Below are positions 33,401 to 45,434 of a stretch of 64,000 nucleotides of DNA, one piece after another. Position numbers and translations under genes: made by a program. Source of the stretch: Protula sp. h YS-2021. Lineage: Eukaryota > Annelida > Polychaeta > Sabellida > Serpulidae. Positions within the stretch are counted from its first letter, which is position 1. Each line of letters begins with the position of its first letter. A model generated the notes under the pieces. The model was given only the letters and a program-made list of their open reading frames with translations, ran no database searches and had not been told where the DNA came from. The stretch spans positions 25,395,561-25,459,560 of the forward strand of contig OX457026.1 of NCBI GenBank assembly GCA_949752745.1, read 5' to 3'.

Positions 33401-33540
33401 TACCGTAATACGTAATACTCCGGCGCGCGTATAAAACGCAGTAATGTATGTGCGCACTACCGTAAAACGTAATACTGTAGCGTGCATATAATTAATACGT
33501 ACTGTTGTAATACCGTAATACGTAACACTGTAAAGCACGT
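33401..33540. repeat. degenerate ~55-bp tandem repeat
   Basis: TACCGTAATACGTAATACT-like units start at about 33401, 33458 and 33511, separated by GCGCGTATAA-like spacers. Confidence 0.7.
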
Positions 33541-35432
33541 GTTATTATTGCTGTAGGTGTGTCGTCGGGGGTGCCGTTACGGGAATGTTTAGGTCTTCTG
33601 GCAAATATCCGTCACTTAATCGTAGAACGTCATTTTCGTGTAATATGCGGGAACTGCAGGGTCGTAATGTATTTGTTATTTCATATTTTTATATTATATA
33701 TGGCTAGATGTGTATTTAATATAGTATTTAACTGTTAAATAACAGTAGTTTCGTATCTAATTTATATATTCAGTTAGTATTCTTCTGTGCAGTAATCAAA
33801 TACAAGGTCAGGGTACTTTGTTTTTGTGAGTACGTACATAAGAATACAATAATAAGCTAATATTTCTCGAATTATTCCGCTTGGCCGTACTAATAAAACA
33901 AACACAAGGTTTGATCAATGACCATCTGTATTTGGCTTCTTGAAACATTCCATAAAATAGCTATATAAATTTCATGGTATACGTGAGTGTTAGATGTGTA
34001 GTGTACAGATTGTGTGATTTCGATAATGAGAGCTTCTGTATCGAGTGTGCCGTGTCATTGTGTGCTCTTATTTGAATTTGGCTTTGCGCGGCGGATGTCC
34101 TGTTTATTCTGTTTTTTTTTTCTCTCTTTTCTTTCTTTGCATTCGCTGTATGTAAGCATCAGTTTTAAGCTTTGTAAGATCTGTACCTTGAAAATACTTA
34201 ATATATATTTCTTTGGTCGTATGTGTTCGCTACGTTTTGTATTAACGTTTCTGTGAGTTAAACTGTTAGTGTGTATCGTGCACATTTTATGCCACGTGGC
34301 CGCCAGGGACATTTGTTCTGCTTGAGCTCTTTTCTATTTCACGCAAGAGCCGCGAAGAAGTAGATTCTATTGACCAGCTCTGTAATCTGTCGAATGCCGT
34401 TTTCGATTTGAGTAAGCCTACAAATTTTGTTTGATAATGTTAAATACGTTTGGTTGTTAAAAAAAAAGAAAAGAGACTCTTTGTCAAAAAGTAGAAACGG
34501 CATTTGATGTGCAGCCTCTTCTGGCACAATGGTGTTCGCAAACGATGTAACTTACTGGTTTGTTTTTGGGTATATACTGGCGAGGCTACTGACAACGGGC
34601 ACACCGTTGCTGTGTAGTTTTTTTTTTTCAAGCACATAGCCATGTGTTTACTGTTTAGCTATTCGGCATATAGTGACGCGGTTTGTGTGTGGCTCAGACA
34701 CACCTAGGGACACAGTTGCTGTGTTGCTTATCAGTGCATAGCCTCATGGCTAATACCTCGCTCCTCCAACACATTAGTAACACGGTTTGCTGTGTAGCAT
34801 ATTAGCACATGGCCACACGGCTGCTGTATGACGTAGGCACAAAAAAATAACAAAAAGCACAAAATTGTAAATGTTGAAAGAGGACCAATTCATTCAACTT
34901 CGTTGCATATCAGCATTCTTGTATTTAAACAATGCAAAATTTTACGCAAGTTTTTTTTTAATAAAAACATATATCTTGTTTGTTAGATTAAAGTTGATTG
35001 GCTAGTGGAATTTGTTGATAAAACGCACTTGTTTGCACGGATGTTTACATATGTGGACGCAAAAAAAAACTGCACCTAAATTATTGCGAGAAAAGCTTTA
35101 CAGTAGTATTGATACGAACAAACTCATATGCAATCCTATATGGTCTTTGTTGAAAAAAGGTGCTCTGTTACGGTTCCGTATCTCTCTCTTCAAATGTGCA
35201 ATATTTGGTCTTCAGACACGGCCGAACGACACTTCAGCATTAGGTGTGAATGAACTCATCTCCCAATGCTTTTTCTGTGTGTTTTTTTTTCTTTATATAT
35301 ATATATAAAGCATGTTACGTACAATCATCGTGATGGCTTCAGTCGGTGTGGTTCTGCGGTCCCAAGTGACATTCAACCGATTTGCTTCTAAACCGCTCTG
35401 TTCAAATTATACATTGGTGGTGTCTTCTCCAG

Positions 35433-35570
35433 GTGTCGTCCATGGCAGGCAGCAATCTAGCCTGTGAGATTGACCCAAATGTCGGCCATATCCCAAGGGT
35501 ACTGAAACCCGAGATAAAGATTAGGGTCGATGGCGTGGTATCGTTGGAGAAGCATTGCTCTGTGAAATAA
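35433..35570 (+). CDS. RBPMS: RBPMS-like candidate terminal exon 2
   Basis: The acceptor TGTCTTCTCCAG is followed by 45 in-frame codons (VSSMAGSNLACEIDPNVGHI at the start, SLEKHCSVK at the end) and TAA. Phase fits the donor at 30685. An AATAAA at 36075 could serve as its polyadenylation signal about 500 bases downstream. I do not recognise the tail. It may be an alternative C-terminus or a chance frame. Confidence 0.4.
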   Translation: MSSMAGSNLACEIDPNVGHIPRVLKPEIKIRVDGVVSLEKHCSVK

Positions 35571-36074
35571 TTTACAGTCAATATGTATCGATAATAACGA
35601 ATTAAGGTATTAAGATGATTGGACATCAAAAACCCACTTGCCGCGCCATATGCATGCGTAGTGGTGAGGTTATAAGGGTTCGGTCCCAATGGTGTGGTTA
35701 TATGATTCGGTCCCATTGTTTCGGCCATTCTTTTGTGTATGCGCTTGACGAGGGGTGTGGCGGACAAACAGGAAAGCCTAAATAGTGCTGTGGAGAGTAT
35801 TTGTTTATTCTTGCCATTGTGTGTCGTAGAATTTGCAGTTTTAACGATTTATTTGATAAAAAACAAACATTGTGATTGGGTAAAGTGGGTGGGGGTGGAG
35901 GCGGTACAGGCGTATAGATAATGCATTCTACCATCGGGTCGGTGTTGCTCAACTGTTCATTTTGTAAACATTTTGTACATATTCTATGCTTTGTAATGCC
36001 TATATAAAAATATGCAACGGCCTAGCATTCGTTTTGAATGCTCGCCTGCTAGTGCGATGTAAGTTCTCGGTATA

Positions 36075-36080
36075 AATAAA
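36075..36080 (+). terminator. candidate polyadenylation signal
   Basis: An AATAAA about 505 bases after the stop of terminal exon 2. Another lies at 36923. Confidence 0.35.
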
Positions 36081-36099
36081 AATACGATATTGCAGTATC

Positions 36100-38448
36100 T
36101 TGCTATTGTATAAAAACACTTCGTAATCTTAACAAACAAAATATATTTAAAAAAACGCTTGTATTTCGGTCAGTCAGTATTAAGTTGGCCTTTTAATGCC
36201 GATGTCAGCTGCCAAGTTCTAACTTTCCTTCGTACCTCTTTGTTATTCTTATAAGCGTAGGCAAATCAGCGCTCCCACTTCAATGAGCGGTGATTTTTTT
36301 TTGGGACACGTAACTAAAACTTGTGCACTTGTTAAGAGCTGCAACTTTACGGACGTAGTGTCAGTGATTAACGTTTATAAGTCAATTCAATTTAGCTCTA
36401 GGGTAACGTATAATTAAGAGAAAAAAATACTGAGTGAGACGCGTGGCAGGGTTTTTTTTTACTGTTTACGTGTTTCTTGCAAGAAATCGAAAAGTTCGAG
36501 CCTCTTGTATTTAATTAAGGATTGGTATTTGTCTAAATTGATATGATAGGCAAGTTTGTTTTATGTGGACTTACCACCTGGTCTCGTCCTAGCGTGTAAT
36601 GGGAGTGAAGAATGATCAGGTCAGAAACAAAAAATAATAATGAATAAAAAGTCGGTGAGTATGTAGAGAAAGATGTGGAATGAAAACGTGAGTGATTATT
36701 TTGAAAGGGGCTGGAGGTCATCTGGAGTTGACTGCACGTGTTTCTATGCTGCATTTTTTTGGTGATTTTTCCAAATCAGAAGCGTATGAACAGTTTCAAT
36801 TACGAAAATGTTTTCATATGACATTCCGACTCGTTCTGGAAGATTGTGCATATTTTCTCTTATACATAGCTAGCAAAGTATTCTAAGTGAATATATTGTA
36901 CTATTTCATAGCCTAATTATGAAATAAATTTGAGTCATATTATTATTGTATTATTTAGCTGAGACTTGCATATTTATATTCAAGGTCAAGAAGAGCTGCA
37001 GTGTTGTGTTTAGGCCATCCAATTTCGTCGGGGTGGCATTGTCAGTTTGTGGGGGCATCCGTTGTCTTTGTGCGTATGTACTTACATACAAACTTTTACT
37101 TAAAAAATGTTTTACCTACCAAATGGCGGCATATTAAACATTTTTGGTGGCCAGTTTTCCAAATGCGTCTTCTGCTACAATTGAGATCGAGCTGCGTAGA
37201 AAATTAAGGAATTCTGTAAGAAGTCCTTCCTTGAAAATGACCTTTTTTGGCGATTCGTATCCCTAGGTAGCTTTATTCTAAAAAAGAATGCATTTTTTGG
37301 CGATCGGTCAAAAATTGGTTAGATGGGGGCCAGTTTTTCAAAAAGAGTCTTCTTCTGTATGTACTTTCGTCACATTCCGTTTAAATTTTGTACGAGTCGT
37401 CCCATCTTAAGCTTCTCTTAAAAATTACTTTTTTGGGGCGTTCCGCGAGAGGTTGGATAAATTTCAGCCTTTAAAAAATGTTCAGTAACCAGTTTGTAGG
37501 CACTGCAACTTTTTCGCGATTCTTCAATCCTTTTGATACTGGATTAACTAGGCCTCGGCAGGTTACAACTTTGCAGGACAGTCTACAGTGGTCATGGAAG
37601 TAATGTCGTTAGACGTGCTGTCATTCTTTCTATTTTGTTCACAAAATGCTTTATCCCAGCGATAATAACTTATTAACATTCTTCTACAATCGCCAGTAAA
37701 TTTTGGTAGGCAAATATTACCTAGCCCGACAGTTTAATATCATCTTGACATTGGTTGAAATTCTTGAAATCTGTATATCAAAATCTATATAGAACATCGA
37801 CTTCTGCACTATTTTGTCAATTAAAAAAAAAATCTCTATCTTTTATTAAGTGTGGTTTTGTCTTATGAGTTGGCGTCTGTCGCCAGTTTGTATAAGTGCA
37901 TGTGTACGTAACTTTTTACTTTACAAGTTACTGTGTACGTAACTTGTACAAATTTAGTCCTTTCCAATCCCGTCTTGCACTTTTAGGTGATTCTATAAAA
38001 AATCCTTTTTGCGAATTTTAACCTTTAAAAAAAAATTGCATATTTGCACAGTTTTAAAAACCTAAGAGGTTCGTACTGTTCCCCTCTGAACTTTTAAGCT
38101 GCCCCAAGGAGTTTCCCAGATCCAAAACTGTCTACGCCTTTTTTTCTCGATTTTCAAAATGATTGACATTTGGCGATTTAAGAAAATACTATTTAAGTAA
38201 ATTTAACATACACCTGCAGTTATGACTGAATTGCTTTGCAACTTTACAGATATATTTTCAATGCACACAAGATTATGGGTTATGTTTTGTGTCTCAAAAT
38301 TATTTTATATATAAAGTTCCGGTATTTTTCTCCTACTTTGAAAAATATCTCGACGTCAGTGTGTCTGCTTGGAAGCTATTTGTCCTGAAGTCCTAACATT
38401 TCATACAGCGAAAATACGCATGTTATCGCTGAGCATCATCGTATATTT
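36100..38448. other. intergenic, with diverged dispersed repeat copies
   Basis: No gene. From about 36990 to 37570 the sequence is a diverged copy of the repeat family at 38449-39310 and 8600-9070 (shared CAGTAACCAGTTT, CCTTTTGATACT and GTCGGGGTGGCATTG-type segments). Confidence 0.6.
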
Positions 38449-39310
38449 TTAGCCCAGCTTCAACTTCGTTGAAGAAGGGGTTTACCCATCACTTTTCGCC
38501 GTCGTCGGTATGTGTGTGTATGTGGGAGACTTTTTTCAAAATGCATCCCCTCCTACAGTTTTGGTTGGATCATCTTGATATTACACTTTTATAATCTCTA
38601 GATGGTTCTCTGTCAGAAAATTGCGTTTTTTTTCGCGATCGGCCAAAAGCTACCGAAATGACGGAACTTTGAAAATTGTGGAACTTTTTAGCCCAGCTTC
38701 AGCTTCGTTGAAGAAGGGCGTTACCCATCACTTTTCGCCGTCGTCGGTATGTGTGTGTGTGTATGTGGGAGACTTTTTTCAAAATGCATCCCCTCCTACA
38801 GTTTTGGTTGGATCATCTTGATATTACACTTTTATAATCTCTAGATGGTTCTCTGTCAGAAAATTGCGTTTTTTTTCGCGATCGGCCAAAAACAACCGAA
38901 ATGAAGAAACTTTGAAAATTGTGGAACTTTTTAGCCCAGCTTCAACTTCGTTGAAGAAGGCTTTACCCATCACTTTTCGCCGTCGTCGGTATGTGTGTGT
39001 GTATGTGTGTTGGACTTTTTTCAAAATACATCTCCAAGTACAGTTTTGGTTGGATCATCTATGTATTCAACACGTACAATCTCCAGATGGTTCTCTGCCG
39101 GAAAATTACTTTTTTCGCGATCGGCCGAAAACAGTCGAAATGACGGAACTTTAAATATTTTGTGAAACTTTTTTTAAAAAAAAATGCATTTGCTCCTACA
39201 GTATTGATTAGGACATCTTGATATTACACATGTACAATTTGTAAATGTTTCTCTACCGGAAATTTACTTTTTTTGCAATCGGTCGAAAACAGCCCTAATG
39301 ACGGGAGTTT
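38449..39310 (+). repeat. ~240-bp tandem repeat array with hairpin
   Basis: Three full units start at AGCCCAGCTTC (38451, 38690, 38933), plus a partial fourth without the hairpin. Each full unit carries a perfect stem-loop, CTTCAAC-TTC-GTTGAAG (the second unit has one mismatch, CTTCAGC), a CGCCGTCGTCGGTATGTGTG run, TTTGGTTGGATCATC, and TCGCGATCGGCCAAAA. Class unknown; units differ by a few percent. Confidence 0.9.
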
Positions 39311-40050
39311 CAGAATATTTCCGCTACTATTCATTAAAGGCAAGCCAAATGATTCAGTAAGAAAGCATATAGAGTGAAATTGTGCAACAGATTATTTTTT
39401 CGATTTTGTAAAAAATGTGTGAAACATACGAGACAACCCAAATCCAACAGTTAGAAAGTATTTATAGTGAAGTTGTGCACCCATAGGTTATTTTTCGGTT
39501 TTGATTTTGTGAAAAATGTCAAAATTTTTCTTGACATTTTGACATTATAAGTCTGACTTGGCATTTCAGACTTATAATGCCAGATTTTAGCTTAGCCTTA
39601 CCTACTGGGCAGCATCATTTCTCCCACATGTCGGTATTTTTCTATATTTACATTCGTGATAAGGTTTTGCCAGCTATTTTTGCCCAAGCAAATGTTGGTT
39701 GTTGAGTACTGACCGCAATGTCCCTGAGTATTCTTGCTTTAAATATCAAATATGATAGGTTTAAGAGCAGGCTGGGCGCAATGTCCCTGGACATTCTACA
39801 CTGGACATTCTACACTTTATATTTAAACTGAAGAGTTCATTCTGCAAAACACAGCAAAATATTCACATTGCAAATGTACAAAGATGTGTTAGTTTTGTAA
39901 TAGCTAGAATTGACAAAATTGCACTTTGGTAAAAATTCATGAAGATAATACATTTTGCATTGAAATGTATGTTGGAAAGTTCTCGACAGTTATAGGCAGA
40001 GGCTTCTGCAACTACTCACAGTGAGCATATTACATTACAGATGTGCAATG
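39311..40050. other. intergenic
   Basis: AT-rich, nothing recognised; a short inverted repeat of GACATTTTGACATTATAAGT-like sequence lies at about 39530-39585. Confidence 0.5.
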
Positions 40051-42275
40051 CAGTAAAACCTCTTCAAGTGAACACCCCTATTTAATGCCCTCCCCCTCCC
40101 CGATAATGCACATTATTTCTCGGTCCCAAATTTTCACCACTGGTTTAACTATTGGAAAATTTAGCCCTACTCTTAATGACTGAATACCCTGATATTGTGG
40201 ATAATGAACACTTCCTCCGGTCCCGACGCCAGGTTTCTCTGTGTCTAAGCACCCCTGATAACTGAACGGAGCAGGCATGTATACTAATCGGGATAATTGC
40301 ATTGCTGAAGTCACCCAGGGGATTAACTGCTGATGCTGAGCCAGAGTTCTTTTTGTGATGCGCCCCGAACCAATGGGGTATTTAAACCATATGCAAAGAT
40401 AAGCATGTCTCTGTATACATAATGTAGCAACGCATGCCGGCACCTGAGATGGGGTGGTCAAACGCACTAACAATGTACTATGTTTTGTTTTGTGGTCAAA
40501 TTCATGTAAATACCCAAGTGTTTTTCTTAAAGTAGTCAACAATTAAAACACATTCATTGTTGTTTACTGATCAGAAATTTAATGAATTTGACAAAATGAG
40601 TTTGAAAAATCTTAAATATTGCTGAAAAACGTGAAGTTTTGAAAGAAACAAAATTGAAAAACCAAAGCGATGTGGAAGTGAAATTCGGAATATCCGTTAG
40701 GAATTGTCGGATGGAATTGTCAAATCAAAACGAAAACTTGAAGATTTGGCTGATGGAAATTATTCCCCCACTGTGAAACGGATAAAGAAATCAACCATGA
40801 AAGATGTTAATTCTATAGTTTGGGATTGGTTTGTGACTGCTCGTGGAAAGAATTTGCCTCTTTCGTTTGACCGTTGATTCAGGAACAGGTATTGAAAATC
40901 GCTAAGGATCATGGCTTGAATGACTTTAAAGCCTAAAATGGGTGGCTGGATTGGTTTCAAAATAGACACAATATTCAGTTTAAAATGTTACGTGGAGAAA
41001 GTGCAGGAGTTAATTCCGAAACTGTGGCAACCTGGAAACACAGACTGGATGAAATCATTGAAGAATATAGTGCTGATGTCATTTTTAATTGTGATGAAAC
41101 AAGATTGTTCTAAGGGCTGTTCCCAACAAGTTGGAACAGATAAATTGAAACTGCTCGTGATCGAAAGAGTTCAAAGCCAAGGTGTTTCAGATGCAAGGAT
41201 GCGTGGAAGGCCAATAAAAGGCCTGGATGACGAGTGCAATTTTTGGCGAATGGCTCCAGGACCTAAACAAAAAATGAAAAAGAAAGGCCGAAAAATAATT
41301 CTGTTCTTGGATAATGCAACCAGCCACGCATCGCTCGAATTGTCCAATGTGTGCATCAAATTTTTCCCGCAAACTGTACTTCGGAACTTCAGCCAATGGA
41401 TCAAGGGATTATCAAGGCCTTGAAAAGCGTTTAGAAGACGCCTTTGCTAGTCGATCTTACCAAAGATTGAATTGTGTGATTCCGGTACAGATACAGTTCG
41501 AACAGTGAGGGCTTTGAATGCAGTACACTGGATAAGTGACGCATGGTCCGATGTCAACCCCATCACAGTCCAGAAGTGTTTCGCCCGATGTTGATTTTTT
41601 CGACGGATTTCAATGCCTTACGGAGCAGCCAGATTCATGTGATCAACAGCTGGAATAATTGGTTTCGAACACCTCAGCTGCTTTGCGATATGGACCGTTG
41701 ACAGATGCTGAATACCTCGCCATAGAGAACGACACAGATGTCCACCTTGTAGAGAGTGAGAATTAGGAATCCGAACTCCTGTCTGTGAACTGCATGGATG
41801 ACGCAGAACAGCAGGAAATCATATGCCCAACCAAACGGGACGTGCTGAACTCGATCGAGATTATCAAGTCATCTGATGCCGTGGCCAGTAAGGATTTTAA
41901 TACTGTGATCAACATGGAATATCTCATCAATGGATTGATCCTCGACAATGATCAGAAAAAGAAAAAAAACGTGCCTTACAGACTTCTTCGCGTTAAAGAA
42001 ACCATCCGAGTAAATTGTACATTGTGGACAATCTTAAAAAATAGTTTTGAAGTCTATAGACAGCTCTTTATTTTAAGGACAGAAATTACCTGGTTTCAAT
42101 AAACAGTTGATTGAAAATGTGAATTAAAAGGTATACTAGTCATCAATTGTGTTCTTAACCTTTATTTTGAAAAATTTCCGCGAAAGTCCGATTGTAAAAA
42201 CAAAATTTAATGAACACCCCCGTATAATGAACATTTCCCGGTCCCAAAAGTGTTCACTAAACAGATGTTTTACTG
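40051..42275 (+). mobile_element. decayed pogo/Tigger-type DNA transposon
   Basis: The element is bounded by imperfect inverted termini: CAGTAAAACCTCTTCAAGTG at 40051, and at the right end sequence whose reverse complement reads CAGTAAAACATCTGTTTAGT (ending 42275), followed in both by GAACAC. The right end abuts TA, the expected target duplication; the left flank is TG, probably a mutated TA. The subterminal GTCCC...AATGAACA motifs also recur inverted. Length (2.2 kb) and the encoded DDE domain fit the pogo/Tigger group. Confidence 0.85.
40560..42102 (+). pseudogene. pogo/Tigger transposase pseudogene
   Basis: Fragments in several frames, with stops and frameshifts, resemble Tigger/jerky-type transposases. 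Visible pieces are an N-terminal helix-turn-helix-like region with ATIRP-like spacing (about 40680-40880), the first catalytic Asp context IFNCDET at about 41085-41100, the second in ILFLDNATSHASLELSNV (Asp at 41310), and the third in a different frame as PMDQGIIKAL (Asp at 41399). The C-terminal acidic segment is open at 41785-42102. It cannot encode an active enzyme as it stands. Confidence 0.82.
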
Positions 42276-42589
42276 TATTTTATTATTTGTCAAACCGACC
42301 AAGAATTACACAAACAGTATGTACAACAATGATGAATATGTGCACATTCTGCATTGAGACATGGAAATGCGAGCAACTTCCCTTTTAGGCTCTATGTAAT
42401 TCTCATTTGCAAACTTCGTTTGCATCGCATCTGGGTATATGTTTGTAGATTTTCTTAAAGTTTCTGCCTTTTTTGCCTTTTTCTTCTCTTTTTCCCCGTT
42501 GGATGGTTTCCAGAAAACAATTACTACAGTTTTTGACAGGGGTAAAAGAATTTTGACACACGTGTAGAGGGTGGCGAGGTCTCGGCGAA
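42276..42589. other. intergenic spacer
   Basis: No gene or element recognised. Confidence 0.5.
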
Positions 42590-43790
42590 TCCGAAATTTT
42601 TTTACCTCAAAGGTCAAGGTCAAATTGAGGTCAAAATTATTTTTTCCATAAATGGTTTCCAGAAAACTCCTCCTGGCGTTTGAGTCAGCGGAGCTTTATA
42701 TTTAGTACACTTATAGACAGCCATGAGGTCTCGGTGAAATCGCAAATATTTTTTTACCTAGACCTCAGAGGTCAAGGTCAAAGTGAGATCAAAATATTTT
42801 TGAAACGCCTACTAATCACGAAACGTAGCCATAAAGGTGCTCAAATCCCAGTTTGAGCACATAAAATATACTCAGTAGGGCATAAAGTTTCATCCTGAAT
42901 CTCGACTTTGAGGGTCAAGGTCAGAGGTCCTGTGACATCACATGCTGTTAACGATAGGCCGACTTAGCTAAAAAAAGGTCGGAAATTTTAAGCTTTTTTC
43001 GACTCTTTCGGCCTAAAAACGGTACAGAAGACGTACCTTGGTAATCTTGATCTTCTGGGTCACGGGTCAAGGTCAAAAGCCGAAAGTTGACTATGATCTC
43101 GAAAACGGTTAGAAATAAAGCAATTTAGAGCTCATTTCCGACCCTTTTGACCTAAACAGCGTTACGTAACAGATTCCTCGGTGACCTTGACCTTGTTGGT
43201 CACGATCAAGGTCAAAAGCTGGACGCTGACTATTATCTCAAAAACGGTTAGAGGTAGGGTGATTTTGAGCTCATGTTCGAACCTTTTGGCCTAAACAATG
43301 CTACATAAAAGGTATGTCGACGACCTTGAGGGATTGTGGGTTCATTTTGAGCCCTTTGGGCCAAAGCGACGATAAAGAAGGGGTTGGCATGTGGCTTGTG
43401 TGGAGAGGGATCGTGACCTGATTACCTTTGATTGGCCTTGGGTCAAAGGTTAAGGTCACTGTGAGAATTTGAAACTTTACCCATCTTTTGCCTTTAGACA
43501 CCATATCTTGGGGTCGGCTTGACGAATTTCAACCAAAATTTCTCTGTACTTTGTATGTAAAAGGTGTCGCAATCTGAATAGGTTCGGGTGACCTTGGATC
43601 AAAGATCAAGGTCACTGTGAGACTTTGACATTTTGCACATCTGTTCCTTTTGGACACCATATCTCAAGGTCAGCTGGACGGATTCCAACCAAAATTTGTC
43701 TGTAAATTGTATTTAAAAGGTGTCACAACCTGATTAGGTTCGGGTGACCTTGGGTTAAAGGTCAACGTTACGGTGATGCAAACTGAATTC
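42590..43790 (+). repeat. degenerate repeat array rich in TCAAGGTCA
   Basis: Degenerate units of about 100-160 bases, each with a GACCTTG...GGTCAAGGTCA core. Exact TCAAGGTCA occurs seven times (about 42613, 42771, 42914, 43068, 43206, 43605, 43664) plus near matches. The units also share ACCATATCT(C/T)AAGGTC(A/G)GC and AACCAAAATTTGTCTGTA segments. TCAAGGTCA is the extended half-site of NR5A and ERR orphan nuclear receptors. Confidence 0.85.
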
Positions 43791-44349
43791 CGAAGCGTGG
43801 TAACTGAGCTTGCGTATTACGTAGGTGTGATGTTGCTCACAGACACGTACATTGTACTTTGCTACTCAAAAGGCAATGTTATAACAAGAATGAAAAAGCT
43901 TGACGATGGACGTGTTTTAGACGTGTTTTAGACGTGTTTTAGACAATACTTAGACCTTTGGTTTAAGTTGCCGTCCCGACCGGAGTCCCGTCAAGTTGAG
44001 CTGTGACAAATCGCTTCATACTGTTCACAGTGTCACAGTCGAATCGTACATTAATTTTAAACCGCCTCATCGCCGTTTCCGGTTGGGGGCAGTGCTATCG
44101 ATGATGGCTTGTTTTACATGGTTTTAAAGTTTATTGTCAGGAGATTCGTATCTAGAAACTGGATTTTAGAGAAAAACGCATTGAAAATATTAGTCCTTGG
44201 TGGTGTTTTTAAGATTTTGAATCTGGATAAAAAGTTTCAAGCAATTAACATATGTCAAACAAATTTTAAGTGTGATCTAGTAAAAATATTAAAGTTACAC
44301 GATTAATCAATAGATTTAGAGAAAAATTCGGCGTGTTTAAACATATAGA
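43791..44349. other. intergenic spacer
   Basis: Contains three copies of the 12-mer ACGTGTTTTAG at 43909-43944. Otherwise nothing recognised. Confidence 0.5.
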
Positions 44350-45434
44350 TCGGACAATAATAAGCCAAAATCAAGTATTGGTTTGAATTTGGCCAATCTC
44401 AAAGAATTTACCATCAGTAGTAATCATGATCAAAGTACCATCCGATCAGCTGACGTTTACTACCAAAGCAAAATCACTGTACTAGATTCTACCAGTATGG
44501 AAAGTTTTTTCTCTACTTTATCGGCCAACTTTTCAAATCTTATTAACTTAATAGAATGCAAATTATCTTCTTACGGAAAAAACTTCACTGTTTGTGTTTA
44601 ACAGAGACATGGCTTCAAGAAAATAGTGACTTTCAGATTGGTCAGTTGACACAGCCGGGATTCAACGTTATATCCGAACCTCGAAAAAATGGTGGTGGAC
44701 TTGAAATATTATTCAACAAAATATAGTACATGAAAAAGTAGCAACGAGCTCATATGTGATGTTTGTAAATGTCTGATCCTGTCTTAAACTGAAAAATATT
44801 TCGGTAAAAATCTATGTTCTATATCGACCACCCCAAACAATAAGAAAGGTTTTTCTTTTACTCAGCTTATTGATGAATTTAGTGAATTTTTAGCAGAAAC
44901 TGTTACATTACACAATGAATTTGTTGTTTGTGGTAAATTTAATATTCATTTTGAGAATATGTCTAGTACTAGTGCTACAGGATTAAGCAATATGTTGCCT
45001 GTTTTTAACTTAGGAAAAAATGTTCTATTTCCAAAGCACTCTGCTGGACACACAATAGATCTGTTAATAACTCGAAAACATGGAACAAGGATATCAGCTA
45101 CAGCCCGTGCAGATCCAGGACTTTCTGATCATCTCTCTATTCATGTTAACATTTTCGACAATAATCCTAAACCTCGAAAGAGATATATTGAGTTTTGTGA
45201 TAAAAAACCTAGACATAAGTATGTTAAAAATTTAGCAAAGAGTCTTAATCTCCACATATAGGTCGGATTTAGTATCAGAATATAATGAAAAACTTTCTGC
45301 TATCTATTACGAGTCAGTTCCGGTGGTCATAAAACTATTTTTGTACCATCAAATAAATGGTACAGTGAAAATTTGCGAAAAGCCAAGATTTTAAAGCTCC
45401 GTTTAGACTAGCAAGAAAATTTTAAAAAATCTGG
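44350..45434 (+). pseudogene. plus-strand LINE, 5' part (endonuclease region)
   Basis: Frame-broken remains of an APE-type endonuclease: ETWLQ-like sequence at about 44610, LYRPP-like at about 44820, then an open stretch 44862-45261 with EFVVCGKFNIHFEN (the canonical GDFN is mutated to GKFN), HTIDLLITRK, and PGLSDH followed by CDKKPR. It ends at KLRLD-stop-QENFK. The rest resumes at 48514. Confidence 0.8.

Larger units (their letters stand above)
31070..35432 (+). other. 3' UTR or last intron region of RBPMS-like gene
   Basis: AT-rich and non-coding. AATAAA hexamers lie at 33892 and 34960. Short tandem repeats are listed separately. A possible 22-base microexon (33010-33031, between a CACACAG acceptor and a GTAAGT donor) is too weak to call. 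Confidence 0.5.

Noticed and set aside
40078..40542. 154-codon minus-strand open frame near the left TIR of the pogo-like element
   Set aside because: Antisense to the transposon and without resemblance to any transposase or host protein.
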